A stretch of 38,329 nt of DNA. Source: CAYQLK01 sp964426075 (lineage in GTDB: Bacteria > Patescibacteriota > Microgenomatia > CAYQLK01). The DNA lies in NCBI GenBank assembly GCA_964426075.1, contig CAYROP010000006.1, positions 1 through 38,329 on the forward strand, in the 5' to 3' direction. Positions 26,501 through 34,369 of the stretch are shown one piece after another. The notes below the pieces were generated by a model that was not told the DNA's origin, searched no databases, and worked only from the letters and a program-made list of their open reading frames with translations. The position numbers and the translations under genes are program-made. Every line of letters starts with the position of its first letter. The stretch's first letter is position 1.

Positions 26501-29500
26501 GAGGCGCCTGATCCGAGAGTATAGGTTGCACTAGCTGCGCCCGGTTCAAAGGAGAGATTATAAAGACTGATCGTTCCTGATCCACCGAAAGTTGGAGTTG
26601 CAGAAGCTGCGGTTTTAGCACTAAATGTACCACTAGCGCTTTGGGTAATTGAACCGCTAATTGAGACATCTCCAGAGCCTGCAGTTGTTGAACCAACAGT
26701 AATATTGTTTGTGCCTAAGGCAAAAGTTCCGGAAGTGACGATTAGATCTCCATTTACGGTTATTGTTCCACCCGCGTTAAATGTTTCTGAAGCGTTCAAT
26801 GTTAGATTGGTAAAAGCTAGTGTGGGGATAGTTGTATCGCCGGAGCCATTATTACCGGTAAAGCTAAAGGTTGAAGTATTACCTGTGAGTGTAGAAGAAG
26901 CGTTAACAGCTGTGGGCGTGCCGTCTGTGCCTGATAATGTCCAAGTACGATTTCCGGCATCTAAAACTGTTGGAGCAGAATCTCCACCTTCACCAAGAGT
27001 TAAGTCAGCACTAACATTGATTGCGCCCGTGCCCCCGGTTTGAGTGGTGATAGTGCGTGATGAGCCGGAGGAATTGGAGAAAGTAAGATTGGCGAAGTTC
27101 CAAGCAACAGAGCCACTGGTAGCTCCGAAGTTTTGTGCAGCAGCAACTCTTTGTTTGAATGTACTAGTACTGGTGTAGTTGATCGTACCAGAACCGGAAA
27201 TAGCACCGTTGACAGTAGTTGTTACGGAGGTAGAACTAGCGAGTGTTCCAGTAACCACTAAGGCATTTGTAATCGTAGTTGATGAGGTTATTGTTGTGGT
27301 AAAGGTGTTGCTAACTGTGAGGTTGTATATGGTAATTGCTCCTGATCCACCTCCGATATTTCCGGTGCCATTCATAGTTACCGTTGGGCTACCTGAAGAA
27401 TTAGCTACAGCTCCAGTTGAGGCAGTAATAATGTCGCCTCCGGCAATATTAGTGTCGGCGTTGATATTGAGTGTTGCCCCGGCGTCGACTTCGATGTCTC
27501 TGCCAATATCATTACCTGCTGTATCAAGTGTAGCTACAGCATTGTCGTCGAGATGGAAGTCTCCACCAGTGGTGTTCGTGTCGACTTGACCGCCTGGAGT
27601 GTAAGTTTTGCCGGTATAAACTAGAAGTTCTATTCCGCTATTAACTGTTAAGTTGGACGATGATACTGTGTAGGGAATATCGCCGTCATTACCATTGTCG
27701 TAGGTATCCATATCGGTATTATCAACGGCCGTGGAATCGTCAGATGTGACTGTAACTGTGTCAGTATAGACAATATTGCCGGTTGAGTTGCCGGCGCCAT
27801 CATAACGGATTACGGTCGCGCCGTCGGTGGCGTCGCCATCGATCCAAACTACAATACCTTCTCCAGATGCTGGAGCTGATACTGTAGCGTCGGAAAATGC
27901 GCCAGTTGAATCATTGCAGAAGGTTGTGGTGGTTATTCCGTTACTACGAATTGCGACATTGTAAGTGGGGGTAGTGTGGTCGCAGAGCGCGGGAGCAGAA
28001 GCGGTTCCTGCGGTGTAGACATTACCAGAAACTGTCATTGGGTCGGCCGGAATATTAACACTTGGGTAGGTACAAGCGGAGGATAGACAGTCGGTTACAC
28101 CTGAAGGGTTGTAAGTAAATACTGGGGTTAGTTGGTCATTATCGAATGCTCTGAAATAATAGGTTGTTGAGGCCGTCACATCTTCGGCTTTTAGTGGGTA
28201 ATCGACTTCGAGTATGGCTGAGGCTGAATGGTCCATATTGGCACCAGCGGCTGCGTCTTTGTCAGAAGTATAAGTACCGTTTTGGGTAGTACCGGTCAAA
28301 GTGCTTGAAGAAACAGCAGTATTGTCTGAACAAGAACCGCAGGTTTCACCGCTTGTGGCGTATCGCCAAACGGCTGAGGTTTCTGAGGTGTCACCAACAT
28401 CAGTCCAAGTACAGTTATCGGGGACGGTTGAGTTGGGAGTACATCCGGAAGTGTATTGAAGTTTTTTACGGGCATCGGTTTGCGCTACCGCACCTCTTTC
28501 GTAATATTGCATTCTCAGTCTAATAAACTCTTCTTTGGCAACATTGCCGGCAGTGTTTTCGTTGGCTACTCCGGAGGAAGGAGTGTTGGAGGTTTCGTCG
28601 TTATAGAATCTCCAGTTGCGTTGCCAAGGTGTGTAAATTTTCCAAGCGAAGTCATAACTAAAAGCTGAACCTTCACCACCGGTTGTTCCGTCTGGTCCTG
28701 TAGCGCCCGGACAGGCAACTCCGTACATTGAGCCGTTTGCTTCAATATCGGCTTGGGCGGTGCCACCAAAACTCGAACCTGTCCACAGTTGGGCATACAA
28801 GTCACAGTCAACATCAACGGTAAGCATCATAATGTCGTCTGTGTTTGGGTTGGGAAAAAGTCTGATGCCTAAAGAGTCATCTGAGGTTGTGATACCGGTT
28901 CTTGTCTTCGTACCATAGGAAGAGGTAGGTGTATAGGTCATGAAGTTGCCGTCGGTGGTAGTACCGGCGTCGTTGTAGACGACGAGTCCTAATCCTGAGG
29001 TGCCACCGGCTTGTTGGCGTTGGAATGTAGCAGAAGATTGTTTGGCGTTAAGTGTTTCAGTACCCGTATCAGGACAGGTTGTGGTGTTGACACCATTACT
29101 ACATTCTGTCCACCCATCACTTGAGTTGTCTGCCCGCCAGACGGCGTGACTGTAGTCGTCTCCTGATGTTCCTGTTGAGACCATTATCCGGCTACTGGTC
29201 GGGTCACCGTTTGATTCTATCCAAAATCCTGCCGAAGCGTCTCCAAAAACTGTATTTTCGCCGCCCCAACCACTGCCGACTGTATATTTTTGATATTTAA
29301 CATTGGTGTTGGCCGTGTCAAGATAACTAACGATAAAAATATTATTACTGCCAGATCCTTGCCAACTTCCGTCAAAACATTGGGCAACCGTACACCCTGT
29401 AAGATTACCTTCTAGAGCGGCATTGAGACAACTAAAAGAGCTGCCATCCCAATAGCATGCGAAGAGGTCGGAGTTAGTATCAGCGATAAGCACCATGATG

Positions 29501-31248
29501 CGATTAGATCTTTTATCGCCTAGTTTTTCACCATCACTGATGACTCTGATCCACTCGGGTGTTCCTCCGGTGCCGCCAGTGTGGAAGTCTACTTCGTTAG
29601 TGGCTGATGGTGAACCAGGGCTGGAGTCTGGTGACCATGATGATCCGTCCCAAAGCGCATAGTAGAACTTGTCGGCTACGCTGTCACCATAGACGACCAT
29701 TGCTCGACCGGAAAGCGATTCGTATGCAATATCAAATGCTCTTTCACAGGTGCTTGTTGTTTGTGTGGTGTCACAATCTTGTGTTGCGGTGGTTCCGGGG
29801 TTATTCCATTGTGCGGTAAAGTCCCCGTTGACATCGCAGCCGGTTGTACAGGTTTCGACATATAGATCGCCATTGACTTTTAGCGAACCGATGATCATTT
29901 CTTCTCGTGTTGGTGATGTTTCTGCAACTGGCCAGAGAATAAAGCTTGTGCTACTGGCGGCGCCGTTAAATTCTGCTGCAAACGTTGAGGTTGAAGTAAA
30001 TGTGCGTGCTCTTAGGACTCCGTTTGTTGCAGATGTGTCACCGAAGAATGCAGTACCGTTTGCTGTAACAGCGTCGGAGGCGATTTGCCACTGCCTTATT
30101 TCGCCAAAGTCACCGATTGTGGCGGGTCCGAGGAGGAAAAATTCTGGACTAATATCTGGAGCATCAAAGAAGTATGAAAGATTGATTGTTTGGTCATTAC
30201 TTAGATTAGTGTTCCAAGTTAGTTTTTTATATTCACCTTCAATGGTTTCGGTATAAGTACCTTGGGATTTAGTAATAATAAAGTCTTTGGGTACTGTTTC
30301 GGTGATGGAGCCGGAGTAGTTTTGGTTAGCGGTAATTTTTAGACTAACTTTGTAGTTCGCTGGCGGGTAAATACGGGAGGGTCCAGTGCGTTCGATAATG
30401 AACGGAATATTTTCTCTGACTTCAAAATTATCAGTAATTGTTCTGGTGCCATTTCTGGTTTCGGCTGAATATTTGATGGAGTAGTTACCTGATTCGTTGC
30501 CAATTTGATACTGTGAAGAATAGTCGGGAATATCTGTAATATTATCCAGTCCACATTCGCCACTGGGATTAATTTGGTTATTTTTTGAGCTAAGTGTTGT
30601 AGTGTTTTTTGAGGGCGAGGTTATTTCAACGGTTAAGCTGGCATCACAAATAGTATGGCCTAAATCATCGACAACACCAAAGGATAGTTTAGCTAAATTA
30701 TTGGCGGAATAAATAGTTTGATCGAAGTTAATTGCAAGTACTCCCCAAGTAAAGTCCTGTTTAATATTTTTAACTTGGCCGTTTTTTTCTATCTCGACAT
30801 CAAGGGTATATTTTCCTGGAACAAAAGTGCCAGCAATGACAGGGTTGGTTGCAATACTGTATTCACCTGAACCTTGTTTAATTGTGGTACCGATGTTGTT
30901 GGCAATATTTCCGTCAGGTTTTAATATTTGTGCCTTAATATTATTAGTGGCTGGCAAGGCCTGAATTTCGTTGAGCTTGAGTTTGAATGATGGAGTTTCA
31001 TTAATTCTAAAGGAGTTTTTTGGTAGTTCGACTACGGCTTTGGGATAAATTTCTGATTTGGGAAGCGATTTAAAAATAAGAAAGACGCTTACGATAATGA
31101 TTAATCCAAAAATAAAAGCAAAAACGATTTTTGATTGGTCGGTAATTTTTTTAACTCTGTTTTGAGTTGGAATAAGTAGGTGAGTTTGAGGCTGGAGAGT
31201 ATGATTTTTTCTCCGAAAAGGGTAGAGATTTGGCAGGATAGTTTTCAC
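23569..31248 (-). CDS. giant membrane-anchored surface protein with WxL-like C-terminal domain
   Basis: The 2559-aa product starts at a GTG and has a basic cytoplasmic N-terminus, one membrane helix (about residues 41-61, IVFAFIFGLIIIVSVFLIF), immunoglobulin-like domains to about residue 370 and a large beta-rich region. A repeat array (about 1660-2060) follows, each unit carrying a Cys pair about 25-28 residues apart (TVTC...GCTV, TVTCG...GCTV, TLTC...SCVI, TLDC...TCTI). The C-terminal domain begins LELTISSTTIAFGTLTPG and ends AGNYETKVTYILTGIY. That ending matches the end of the three paralogs downstream and resembles a WxL domain with TYIL for TWTL. It is probably a long extracellular fibre or the scaffold of a surface complex. 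As first gene of the operon it is followed by a DUF916-like protein 15 nt later. No enzymatic motif is seen. Confidence 0.82.
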   Translation of the reverse strand: MKTILPNLYPFRRKNHTLQPQTHLLIPTQNRVKKITDQSKIVFAFIFGLIIIVSVFLIFKSLPKSEIYPKAVVELPKNSFRINETPSFKLKLNEIQALPATNNIKAQILKPDGNIANNIGTTIKQGSGEYSIATNPVIAGTFVPGKYTLDVEIEKNGQVKNIKQDFTWGVLAINFDQTIYSANNLAKLSFGVVDDLGHTICDASLTVEITSPSKNTTTLSSKNNQINPSGECGLDNITDIPDYSSQYQIGNESGNYSIKYSAETRNGTRTITDNFEVRENIPFIIERTGPSRIYPPANYKVSLKITANQNYSGSITETVPKDFIITKSQGTYTETIEGEYKKLTWNTNLSNDQTINLSYFFDAPDISPEFFLLGPATIGDFGEIRQWQIASDAVTANGTAFFGDTSATNGVLRARTFTSTSTFAAEFNGAASSTSFILWPVAETSPTREEMIIGSLKVNGDLYVETCTTGCDVNGDFTAQWNNPGTTATQDCDTTQTTSTCERAFDIAYESLSGRAMVVYGDSVADKFYYALWDGSSWSPDSSPGSPSATNEVDFHTGGTGGTPEWIRVISDGEKLGDKRSNRIMVLIADTNSDLFACYWDGSSFSCLNAALEGNLTGCTVAQCFDGSWQGSGSNNIFIVSYLDTANTNVKYQKYTVGSGWGGENTVFGDASAGFWIESNGDPTSSRIMVSTGTSGDDYSHAVWRADNSSDGWTECSNGVNTTTCPDTGTETLNAKQSSATFQRQQAGGTSGLGLVVYNDAGTTTDGNFMTYTPTSSYGTKTRTGITTSDDSLGIRLFPNPNTDDIMMLTVDVDCDLYAQLWTGSSFGGTAQADIEANGSMYGVACPGATGPDGTTGGEGSAFSYDFAWKIYTPWQRNWRFYNDETSNTPSSGVANENTAGNVAKEEFIRLRMQYYERGAVAQTDARKKLQYTSGCTPNSTVPDNCTWTDVGDTSETSAVWRYATSGETCGSCSDNTAVSSSTLTGTTQNGTYTSDKDAAAGANMDHSASAILEVDYPLKAEDVTASTTYYFRAFDNDQLTPVFTYNPSGVTDCLSSACTYPSVNIPADPMTVSGNVYTAGTASAPALCDHTTPTYNVAIRSNGITTTTFCNDSTGAFSDATVSAPASGEGIVVWIDGDATDGATVIRYDGAGNSTGNIVYTDTVTVTSDDSTAVDNTDMDTYDNGNDGDIPYTVSSSNLTVNSGIELLVYTGKTYTPGGQVDTNTTGGDFHLDDNAVATLDTAGNDIGRDIEVDAGATLNINADTNIAGGDIITASTGAVANSSGSPTVTMNGTGNIGGGSGAITIYNLTVSNTFTTTITSSTTITNALVVTGTLASSTSVTTTVNGAISGSGTINYTSTSTFKQRVAAAQNFGATSGSVAWNFANLTFSNSSGSSRTITTQTGGTGAINVSADLTLGEGGDSAPTVLDAGNRTWTLSGTDGTPTAVNASSTLTGNTSTFSFTGNNGSGDTTIPTLAFTNLTLNASETFNAGGTITVNGDLIVTSGTFALGTNNITVGSTTAGSGDVSISGSITQSASGTFSAKTAASATPTFGGSGTISLYNLSFEPGAASATYTLGSGASQTITVANNLTIGDDTNSVTVNADTNDPTVDVNGNFLINTSATYQNSATVTMTVAKNFTNDGTYTHNGGTISLDGSTTSDDSTVTCSGTIGGSIGFNKTGDGDITIGSGCTVASPGSGISMTGNIINNGTINNGGTTFNLDNLTGGEGDLNNSGTGVITYSGTTITIEGDLTQSGTFNLSGITVTLDGSSSSDNSTVTCGTLGGTLAFNKTGGATVTINTGCTVAVSTISMTGNLVNEGTTNISGSTFNLDSTSGNGGSLTNGASATMTYSGTIITLEKDYTHTTGTTFNLSGKTLTFDGSDTTDDSTLTCSTTLAGTHDIAKTVQGADFTLSASCVITMVASVTTYGSITVNGSMTGTTITTRGSVLKDSGGTLVVAGNTLVFEDGGVDTDSTLDCEGGTITGAVEQNMTNAGSTLTLASTCTITDDFTRTDGAFSNPGSAYTMTVQGDFSMSTTDTFGGANLTLSMGGTASTQNITQNAGTMSGVFTVNKSSGTAQMVTDFTTGSTCTITDGIFFLNSYDFNCGSTFTVTDTLQMEGNELPTTPTLSAGSYVIFVGDNDTVADIYNIPNYTWRNLTIDSDDGNTDTFTQQVNTTVNENFCIVTGTYDLDSFSLDVVGTVCNNGGLMTNAGDFNYDSNTVLLTDSGYVEDNNFAQGDTIYMTVTDVSVNLNGGSAETLSVTLTTTAGDSETKILTETGNSTAIFRGSITSAWGTYVTSNNNIEMILDDIITLNYVDANDGTDTGSDTANTTADPPPAGSGKLTSTNFEMDGAFGSFGDRKTSTNYTLTDTGGVLAAGPGESTNYDLGSGFQYWNIGSNRLELTISSTTIAFGTLTPGSPSTGNHNLQVVSDAPGGYQVTAQEVTRLANTSYAGFYIPDTLGDSGTITHTTAAAWTSNSIYGFGYTLANVTGTDAAFTSNYRHFADLAFAENPVAVMSNAGTTSDSEITVTYKVNVSAAQEAGNYETKVTYILTGIY

Positions 31249-31254
31249 TATCTA

Positions 31255-31283
31255 ATTGTATAGAAATTTGGGCACAAATTGAA
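31255..31283 (-). promoter_or_regulatory. weak promoter candidate for the surface operon
   Basis: On the minus strand TTCAAT (31283-31278), a 17-bp spacer and TACAAT (31260-31255). Transcription would begin about at the GTG start codon (31248), implying a leaderless message. The -35 box is poor. Confidence 0.3.
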
Positions 31284-31336
31284 CAGCTAAACTAAGGCGC
31301 TATTATATATGGTTATTTACTAGGTTTTATTTGAGG

Positions 31337-33589
31337 CTAATTGAGTGTTTCCGCTGAACCAGTTGAAGTTTGTGGTGTTGGGGCTGGGTTTTGGATTGGT
31401 GGTGTTGGTTGTGATTTTTCTGATTCTGCTTGTTGTGATTGACTCTCGGCAAGCGCCTTTTCCCATTCTTTAGTCAGATCTTGTCTGCTTGGATTGTCAG
31501 ATGGTAAGAGATTAAGAGCTGTTTCGAGTGCCGAGGCTCGTTTAGCAGCTGAGTCAGGTCTGTTTTTTAGAGCCTCTGCAAGGGCGATATAGCCTACTGG
31601 ATAGTCGGGTTTTTTCTGAATTGCAATCTCAAAATTAGTAATTGCTGAATCGGTAATACCAAGAGTCAAAAAGGTTCTGCCAAGGTTAATGTAGAGAAGC
31701 GGGTTTTGTGGATCAAGTGCAATGGCTTGCTGTTGAGTTTTGAGTGCATGCTGTTCAGCATCTTTACCAATACCAATAAGTGATCGGTAAACTTGTGATA
31801 GTGATTCCCAGTTGCCGACATTAAGGTTAGCAGTGCCAGATTGGATATTGGTTTGATAGCCGGTAATGATTTTGCCTTGTTCAATAGCTTGGCTAATTAG
31901 CGATGTAATATCTTTTTCTTCTTGTTCCGAAAGAGGGGATTCAGTGCTATTTGGGTCGGCACTGGCTTGGGCATTTTGTAGTATCGATCTGGCAAGAGCC
32001 ATGTATGTGAGGACTAGTTGTTTGCGATATACGCTTTCTGCGCCATTTTCATTAATTGCTGCAATTTGTTCTTTGAGAGCCTCAACTCCATTGCTTTTTG
32101 TTGTGGCAAGTGCACTTTTTTGAAAGTGAGTTTCAGCTTGGAATGTGTCTCTAAAAAACACAAAAAGAAAAATTGAACCGATTATTGAAGGGATAAGTAA
32201 CAGAACGGGGATGACCATTGATAGCTCTTCTTTGACTTTTTTGGGTTGGTTTTTGGTTTTTTTGAGGCTTAATTCTGATTTTGGTGAGCTTGAATTATTA
32301 ATTGCTCCGAGTAACCCAAAGAAAATTAGTGAAACGCTTGCTGTATAAATATTGCCAAGGCTAGCAATTAGTAGGATAAAAACGGTTAAAGAAATGTACT
32401 TGTAAACTAGTTTGTCTTCGGAGTTAATTTTTAGATTTTTTATTGTTTTGGTGAGAATAATTAGGGCGATTAGTACGAAAGAGGCAATACCAAGTATTCC
32501 AGTACCGGCCAGAATCATGAGTACTTCTGAGTTGGGTTGATCAAAACGAAGATTCCAAAATTGCGTTTGGTTTATTGCTTGTGGTTTGAGTTGAGTGTAG
32601 GCATAAGCAAAAGTACCCTGACCAGAGCCAACTAGTGCACGGTTTTGGTTACGAATAACACCAACACTGACAGAATAGCTGTCTGACTGGGGAAGTGTGA
32701 CTTCTTTAGGGAATTCTATATTGGAATTGGTTTGTTTTTCAGAAGTTTTAATTAGTTTGCCGTATGTTGAAGTGTTGAGATTGGGGATGTAAGCAAATAG
32801 CGTTAAAAATAACCAGACAAAGGCAACTAAAGCTAGTGTAAATGATTTTTTGACTGCTAGTTCTTTTCTGCTAGTGAGTGCTAAAAGTACGAAAATTACA
32901 ATTAAACTAATCCATCCGTTTAATGAATTGATTAGAGAAAAACACCATAAAATTGGTAGTAGTGATACTGGGAAAACGAATGACAAGAATGATTTGCTTG
33001 CTGTGTATTTTTTGATGGAGAGGTAAATACCAAGCGGAATAGACAAGGTTAAAATTACACCGAGATTGTTAATGCTTGTTGCTGGTGTCCAAGACCTGGT
33101 TTGACTAAAACTCATTGGTAAAAATAAGCCAAAATAGCTCATTAACCCGATTATGGATAATATGACTGAGGAGATATAAATTGATAATACCGTGTATTTA
33201 GTGCTTCTTTTCGTCAAATTATTAGCAGCGACAAAATAGATAATAACGACAGCGAGTAAAAAAATTAATGAGTGATTAAATCTTGGATACCAACCGAATA
33301 TTGAAACATAACGATCAACAGAAAATGATGCGGCTAATATATTTGTGAAAGCAAAAATAATAACTGCAATGTCGATAATGGATGTTCTTATTTTGAATTT
33401 TCCCAGTAGGGCTGATTTAGTAAACCAGAGTATTAGTAGGGTGCTTGCTGATAATGAGATGATTAATACTTTGTTAAATTCGTAAAACTCACTAGTAAGA
33501 GGAATAAAGAAAAGCGGAACTAGTCCAAATAAAATATTTAGCCAAATAATTATGGTTTTTCCAATGAAATTTGCAAGGTCGTTTCTCAT
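31337..33589 (-). CDS. O-antigen-ligase-like polytopic membrane protein with TPR tail
   Basis: The 750-aa product has about twelve membrane segments in its N-terminal 440 residues, an extracytoplasmic loop with the GSGQGTFAYAYTQLKP motif typical of Wzy/WaaL-like proteins, a later membrane helix (SMVIPVLLLIPSIIGSIFLFVFF), and a C-terminal region with tetratricopeptide repeats (NPLLYINLGRTFLTLGITDSAITNFEIAIQ). Family members move lipid-linked glycans onto proteins or polymerise them; here the acceptor could be the neighbouring surface proteins, which is inference from position. A frame open to a TTG at 33634 exists, but that TTGACA is a promoter -35 box, so the ATG at 33589 is chosen. The C-terminus is Pro/Gln/Ser-rich low complexity. 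Confidence 0.82.
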   Translation of the reverse strand: MRNDLANFIGKTIIIWLNILFGLVPLFFIPLTSEFYEFNKVLIISLSASTLLILWFTKSALLGKFKIRTSIIDIAVIIFAFTNILAASFSVDRYVSIFGWYPRFNHSLIFLLAVVIIYFVAANNLTKRSTKYTVLSIYISSVILSIIGLMSYFGLFLPMSFSQTRSWTPATSINNLGVILTLSIPLGIYLSIKKYTASKSFLSFVFPVSLLPILWCFSLINSLNGWISLIVIFVLLALTSRKELAVKKSFTLALVAFVWLFLTLFAYIPNLNTSTYGKLIKTSEKQTNSNIEFPKEVTLPQSDSYSVSVGVIRNQNRALVGSGQGTFAYAYTQLKPQAINQTQFWNLRFDQPNSEVLMILAGTGILGIASFVLIALIILTKTIKNLKINSEDKLVYKYISLTVFILLIASLGNIYTASVSLIFFGLLGAINNSSSPKSELSLKKTKNQPKKVKEELSMVIPVLLLIPSIIGSIFLFVFFRDTFQAETHFQKSALATTKSNGVEALKEQIAAINENGAESVYRKQLVLTYMALARSILQNAQASADPNSTESPLSEQEEKDITSLISQAIEQGKIITGYQTNIQSGTANLNVGNWESLSQVYRSLIGIGKDAEQHALKTQQQAIALDPQNPLLYINLGRTFLTLGITDSAITNFEIAIQKKPDYPVGYIALAEALKNRPDSAAKRASALETALNLLPSDNPSRQDLTKEWEKALAESQSQQAESEKSQPTPPIQNPAPTPQTSTGSAETLN

Positions 33590-33605
33590 GAATTTCGTTA
33601 TGGCA

Positions 33606-33634
33606 AATGTAAAGCTTATGTTAGTGCTTGTCAA
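33606..33634 (-). promoter_or_regulatory. promoter of O-antigen-ligase-like gene
   Basis: On the minus strand TTGACA (33634-33629), a 17-bp spacer and TACATT (33611-33606). The predicted start is about 10 nt before the ATG at 33589. Confidence 0.6.
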
Positions 33635-34277
33635 GCAAAAATAGATTCGGTTTTTTGTGAAAAGAGCATTATTGGTGTAGTTTCACAGGGAATGTAAAAC
33701 AATTTGTGTGTAAAAGTATTATTAATTTTTAGTGATCAAGTAAAAAGTTTAAAAGTTAATGACTTCTATACTAATTAATTTGAATAAAACAAATATTGAT
33801 AAATTAAAAAAATATTGTGAGTTTAGCCTGTTGTAACAGCGTAAATCTTTTGAATGATTTTTTTATCACTTGATAAAAAAGACCGCTAATGATTGATTGT
33901 CGTTAAGATCAAAAATATTGTCTTTATGCTTTTCACTCCAAAATTAGAGTCATTTTCTCTTTTTTTTAATACAAAAAACAAGAAGATTAATCAAATTTTT
34001 TAAACTTATAATTTTAGTCATTATTGTACTGGGTAGAGCGTAATTATCAATTAAATAAGTTTAGTGATATTAAAGCTGACTTTTTTGTTGATTGATTTGT
34101 AAAATTAATTAGTTTTTTTGATAATTATTGAATAATTATGGTTTTGAGTAAAAAAGTTATACAGATTTTAAAGCTATTTTAAATTTTTTTAAAAAAAAAG
34201 AAAAAAATTTTTTTTAACATTATTTATATTTATTTTTTTGCGAATTTAATTAGAAAAGTAATTGTTTTTACGGCTGT
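33635..34277. other. long AT-rich intergenic region at a divergent gene pair
   Basis: No convincing gene is found. It holds an AT-only type hairpin (9-bp stem with ACTT loop, 33859-33880) and a run of A and T tracts around 34180-34220. It separates the minus-strand surface island from plus-strand leuS. Confidence 0.5.
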
Positions 34278-34306
34278 TTATCACATTAATAATATTAACT
34301 TATAAT
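34278..34306 (+). promoter_or_regulatory. probable leuS promoter
   Basis: TTATCA (34278-34283), a 17-bp spacer and perfect TATAAT (34301-34306). The -10 box runs into a palindrome at 34306-34319 that would cover the transcription start. Confidence 0.55.
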
Positions 34307-34319
34307 ACGAATATTCGTA
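34306..34319. promoter_or_regulatory. 14-bp palindrome at the leuS transcription start, possible operator
   Basis: TACGAATATTCGTA is a perfect palindrome overlapping the last base of the -10 box and the predicted start site. Its position would let a bound repressor block initiation. No regulator is identified. Confidence 0.4.
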
Positions 34320-34339
34320 ATTTATTGTTTGAGGGAGAT

Positions 34340-34369
34340 ATGTTAGAATTTCGGAAATATTTTTTATGA
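34340..34369 (+). CDS. nine-codon leader ORF overlapping the leuS start
   Basis: The ORF MLEFRKYFL begins with ATG at 34340 behind the best Shine-Dalgarno-like sequence in this area (GAGGGAG, 34331-34337). Its stop TGA (34367-34369) overlaps the leuS ATG (34366-34368) as ATGA. Two of nine codons are Leu (TTA), one directly before the stop. leuS itself has only a weak upstream GGA. This suggests translational coupling, possibly sensitive to charged tRNA-Leu. It is too short to be certain. Confidence 0.45.
   Translation: MLEFRKYFL

Noticed and set aside
33590..33634. 15-residue N-terminal extension of the O-antigen-ligase-like protein from TTG 33634
   Set aside because: The TTGACA there is a -35 box with a -10 box 17 bp downstream, so transcription starts after it.
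33859..33880. Bidirectional terminator in the AT-rich gap
   Set aside because: The stem is almost entirely A-T, too weak to call, and both flanking genes point away from the gap.
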